Source: an uncultured Clostridia bacterium
GTDB lineage: Bacteria > Bacillota > Clostridia > Christensenellales > Aristaeellaceae
NCBI GenBank assembly: GCA_946409855.1
Contig: CAMJXZ010000170.1
Span: 1 to 6,991, forward strand
Reading direction: 5' to 3'
DNA length: 6,991 nt
Shown here: piece by piece, positions 6,468 to 6,991 of the stretch
How positions within the stretch are numbered: position 1 is the stretch's first letter
How the letters are laid out: each line of letters begins with the position of its first letter
The notes under the pieces: model-generated
The model's database searches: none
Seen by the model: the letters and a program-made list of their open reading frames with translations, nothing else
What the model was told of the DNA's origin: nothing
Translations under genes and position numbers: made by a program

Positions 6468-6573
6468 AAGGCACGTACAGCAACCCATGATGCAAATACC
6501 TGTTAAGTATTATGGTGCAGGTTCGACTCCTGCGTAAAGCCGGCGCATCCAGCAAAAAAACGTGCCTTGTCCA
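6468..6573 (+). ncRNA. Asn(GTT)-like tRNA with an extra hairpin in the acceptor domain
   Basis: The body reads as a tRNA: D-stem GCA/TGC (6480-6482, 6491-6493), anticodon arm AATAC-CTGTTAA-GTATT (6495-6511) with GTT for Asn at 6502-6504, a 5-nt variable loop, and T-arm GCAGG-TTCGACT-CCTGC (6517-6533). No acceptor strand follows at the normal place. Instead AAGGCACGT (6468-6476) is perfectly complementary, over 9 bp, to ACGTGCCTT (6560-6568), and GTCCA follows, ending in CCA. The intervening 26 nt (6534-6559) can form GCCGG-CGCAT-CCAGC with one C-A mismatch, then an A-run. The D-loop ACCCATGA lacks the usual GG. A partial copy starts at 6938. It may be a five-arm tRNA-like RNA or a disrupted tRNA; charging is not assured. 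Confidence 0.5.
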
Positions 6574-6575
6574 TC

Positions 6576-6612
6576 GTTTCCCCGGTCCTGTTCTGACTGG
6601 GAGCGGGGAAAC
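6576..6612 (+). other. Hairpin in the spacer before tRNA-Gly
   Basis: GTTTCCCC (6576-6583) pairs perfectly with GGGGAAAC (6605-6612); inside, GGTC (6584-6587) can pair with GACT (6595-6598) with a G-U closing pair. No T-run follows directly, so it is more likely a processing or spacer element of the array than a terminator. Confidence 0.5.
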
Positions 6613-6622
6613 ACCTTTCAAT

Positions 6623-6700
6623 GCTTTCTTCGTTCAATGGAATCAAGGACGCCTGTATGCCACACAGGGAACGCGGGTTCGATTCCCGCAGGAAGCTCCA
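6623..6700 (+). tRNA. tRNA-Gly(GCC)
   Basis: Acceptor GCTTTCT/AGGAAGC (one U-G pair at 5-68), D-stem GTTC/GGAC, anticodon arm CCTGT-ATGCCAC-ACAGG with GCC at 6659-6661, T-arm GCGGG-TTCGATT-CCCGC, discriminator T as expected for bacterial Gly, and encoded CCA. The length is 78 nt. Positions 32 and 38 are A and C rather than the usual pyrimidine and A. The next tRNA starts 1 nt after the CCA. Confidence 0.9.
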
Positions 6701-6701
6701 C

Positions 6702-6776
6702 GACCTGGTAATTCAATGGCAGAATGCCGGACTGTCGCTCCGGGCGCTGTGGGTTCGAGTCCCATCCAGGCCGCCA
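6702..6776 (+). tRNA. tRNA-Asp(GTC), A2-C71 mismatch
   Basis: Acceptor GACCTGG/CCAGGCC pairs except for A2-C71. The D-stem is ATTC/GAAT, fully paired but with A10-U25 where G10-C25 is usual. The anticodon arm is CCGGA-CTGTCGC-TCCGG with GTC at 6734-6736, the T-arm is GTGGG-TTCGAGT-CCCAT, and discriminator G (correct for Asp) and CCA are encoded. The length is 75 nt; the next tRNA starts after 3 nt. Confidence 0.88.
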
Positions 6777-6779
6777 TAT

Positions 6780-6855
6780 GTGCAGGTGATGCAATTGGCA
6801 GACATCCCTGTTTGAGAGACAGGGCCTGCGGGTTCGATTCCCGCCCTGCATACCA
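6780..6855 (+). tRNA. tRNA-Leu(GAG) lacking the long variable arm
   Basis: Acceptor GTGCAGG/CCTGCAT carries a G1-U72 wobble. The D-arm ATG-CAATTGGCAGA-CAT strongly resembles that of bacterial tRNA-Leu. The anticodon arm CCTGT-TTGAGAG-ACAGG has GAG at 6814-6816, the T-arm is GCGGG-TTCGATT-CCCGC, the discriminator is A as in Leu, and CCA is encoded. The variable loop is only GCCT (6824-6827), while bacterial tRNA-Leu is class II with a long variable arm. The total is 76 nt. Its CCA is followed directly by the next tRNA with no spacer. The amino acid it accepts is inferred from the anticodon only. Confidence 0.78.
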
Positions 6856-6931
6856 GATCCCTTCGTCTAAAGGACCAGGACATCAGGCTTTCAACCTGAA
6901 AATGCGGGTTCGATTCCCGCAGGGGTTGCCA
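6856..6931 (+). tRNA. tRNA-Glu(TTC)
   Basis: Acceptor GATCCCT/AGGGGTT has G1-U72 and U3-G70 wobbles. The D-arm is GTC..GAC with TAAAGGACCAG loop, the anticodon arm TCAGG-CTTTCAA-CCTGA is perfect with TTC at 6890-6892, and the T-arm GCGGG-TTCGATT-CCCGC is identical to those of tRNA-Gly and tRNA-Leu here. Discriminator G and CCA are encoded. The length is 76 nt. This is the main Glu isoacceptor type, reading GAA and GAG. Confidence 0.9.
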
Positions 6932-6937
6932 CACAAA

Positions 6938-6991
6938 AAGGCACGCACAGCAAACCATCATGCATAATACATTCCAGTATTTTGGTGCAGG
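6938..6991 (+). ncRNA. Second tRNA-like element, cut by the window edge
   Basis: This matches the Asn-like element at 6468-6521 over the same 54-nt length: AAGGCACG, ACAGCAA, CCAT.ATGCA, GTATT and TGGTGCAGG are shared. D-stem GCA/TGC (6950-6952, 6961-6963) is kept, and AATAC/GTATT (6966-6970, 6977-6981) still pairs, but the loop is the hexamer ATTCCA instead of CTGTTAA. Read with U33 it would show TCC (Gly); this is uncertain. The T-arm is cut at GCAGG. Its 3' half lies beyond the window. Confidence 0.5.

Noticed and set aside
6468..6573. tmRNA or a fragment of it
   Set aside because: There is no Ala-type acceptor with G-U at 3-70, no tag-coding frame and no pseudoknots, and the span is far too short.
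6576..6612. Terminator inside the tRNA array
   Set aside because: The hairpin has no T-run after it, and more tRNAs follow on the same strand.
6618..6961. Minus-strand reading frames with peptides such as GLDGTRTH and RAGIEPAGPVSQTG
   Set aside because: These are well-known spurious translations of the antisense of tRNA arrays; the plus-strand cloverleaves explain the sequence.

Overview
The window is GC-rich chromosomal DNA of a Firmicutes-type anaerobe, most likely a gut Clostridia in the broad Oscillospirales/Christensenellales sense. Three things suggest this: AGGAGG-type ribosome binding sites, a CCTTCCCC..GGGGAAGG..GGATGAGG double-hairpin repeat of the kind common in gut Clostridia, and a GH29 fucosidase. 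The taxon is inferred from style, not from a marker gene.

Layout. Positions 1-228 hold a tandem structured repeat with no gene. Then come a drug/metabolite exporter of the EamA family (289-1182, +) and, convergent with it, a cytoplasmic SIMPL-domain protein (1246-1920, -). A divergent regulatory region (1921-2225) serves the SIMPL gene leftward and an intracellular alpha-L-fucosidase rightward (2226-3689, +). A strong hairpin separates the fucosidase from a six-helix membrane protein of the Pr6Pr/AIG1-like type (3754-4428, +). A RecQ helicase with a shortened domain plan follows (4491-6215, +), closed by a good intrinsic terminator. These protein genes do not form one pathway. They look like independent chromosomal units, some possibly co-transcribed in one direction.

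From about 6280 to the right edge the window changes character. After an extended -10 promoter there is a dense array of tRNA genes on the + strand: Glu(CTC), an Asn(GTT)-like five-arm molecule, Gly(GCC), Asp(GTC), Leu(GAG) and Glu(TTC), then a second, truncated copy of the Asn-like element. All complete members encode CCA, and spacing falls to 3, 1 and even 0 nt. Most depart from textbook structure: G1-U72 or A2-C71 at the acceptor tip, two A-G mismatches in one anticodon stem, a Leu anticodon on a short-variable-loop body, and two tRNA-like elements with an unusual D-loop. This array is the most interesting part. It could be a decaying or mobile-element-type accessory tRNA array, or a set of tRNAs with a specialised role; the sequence alone does not decide.
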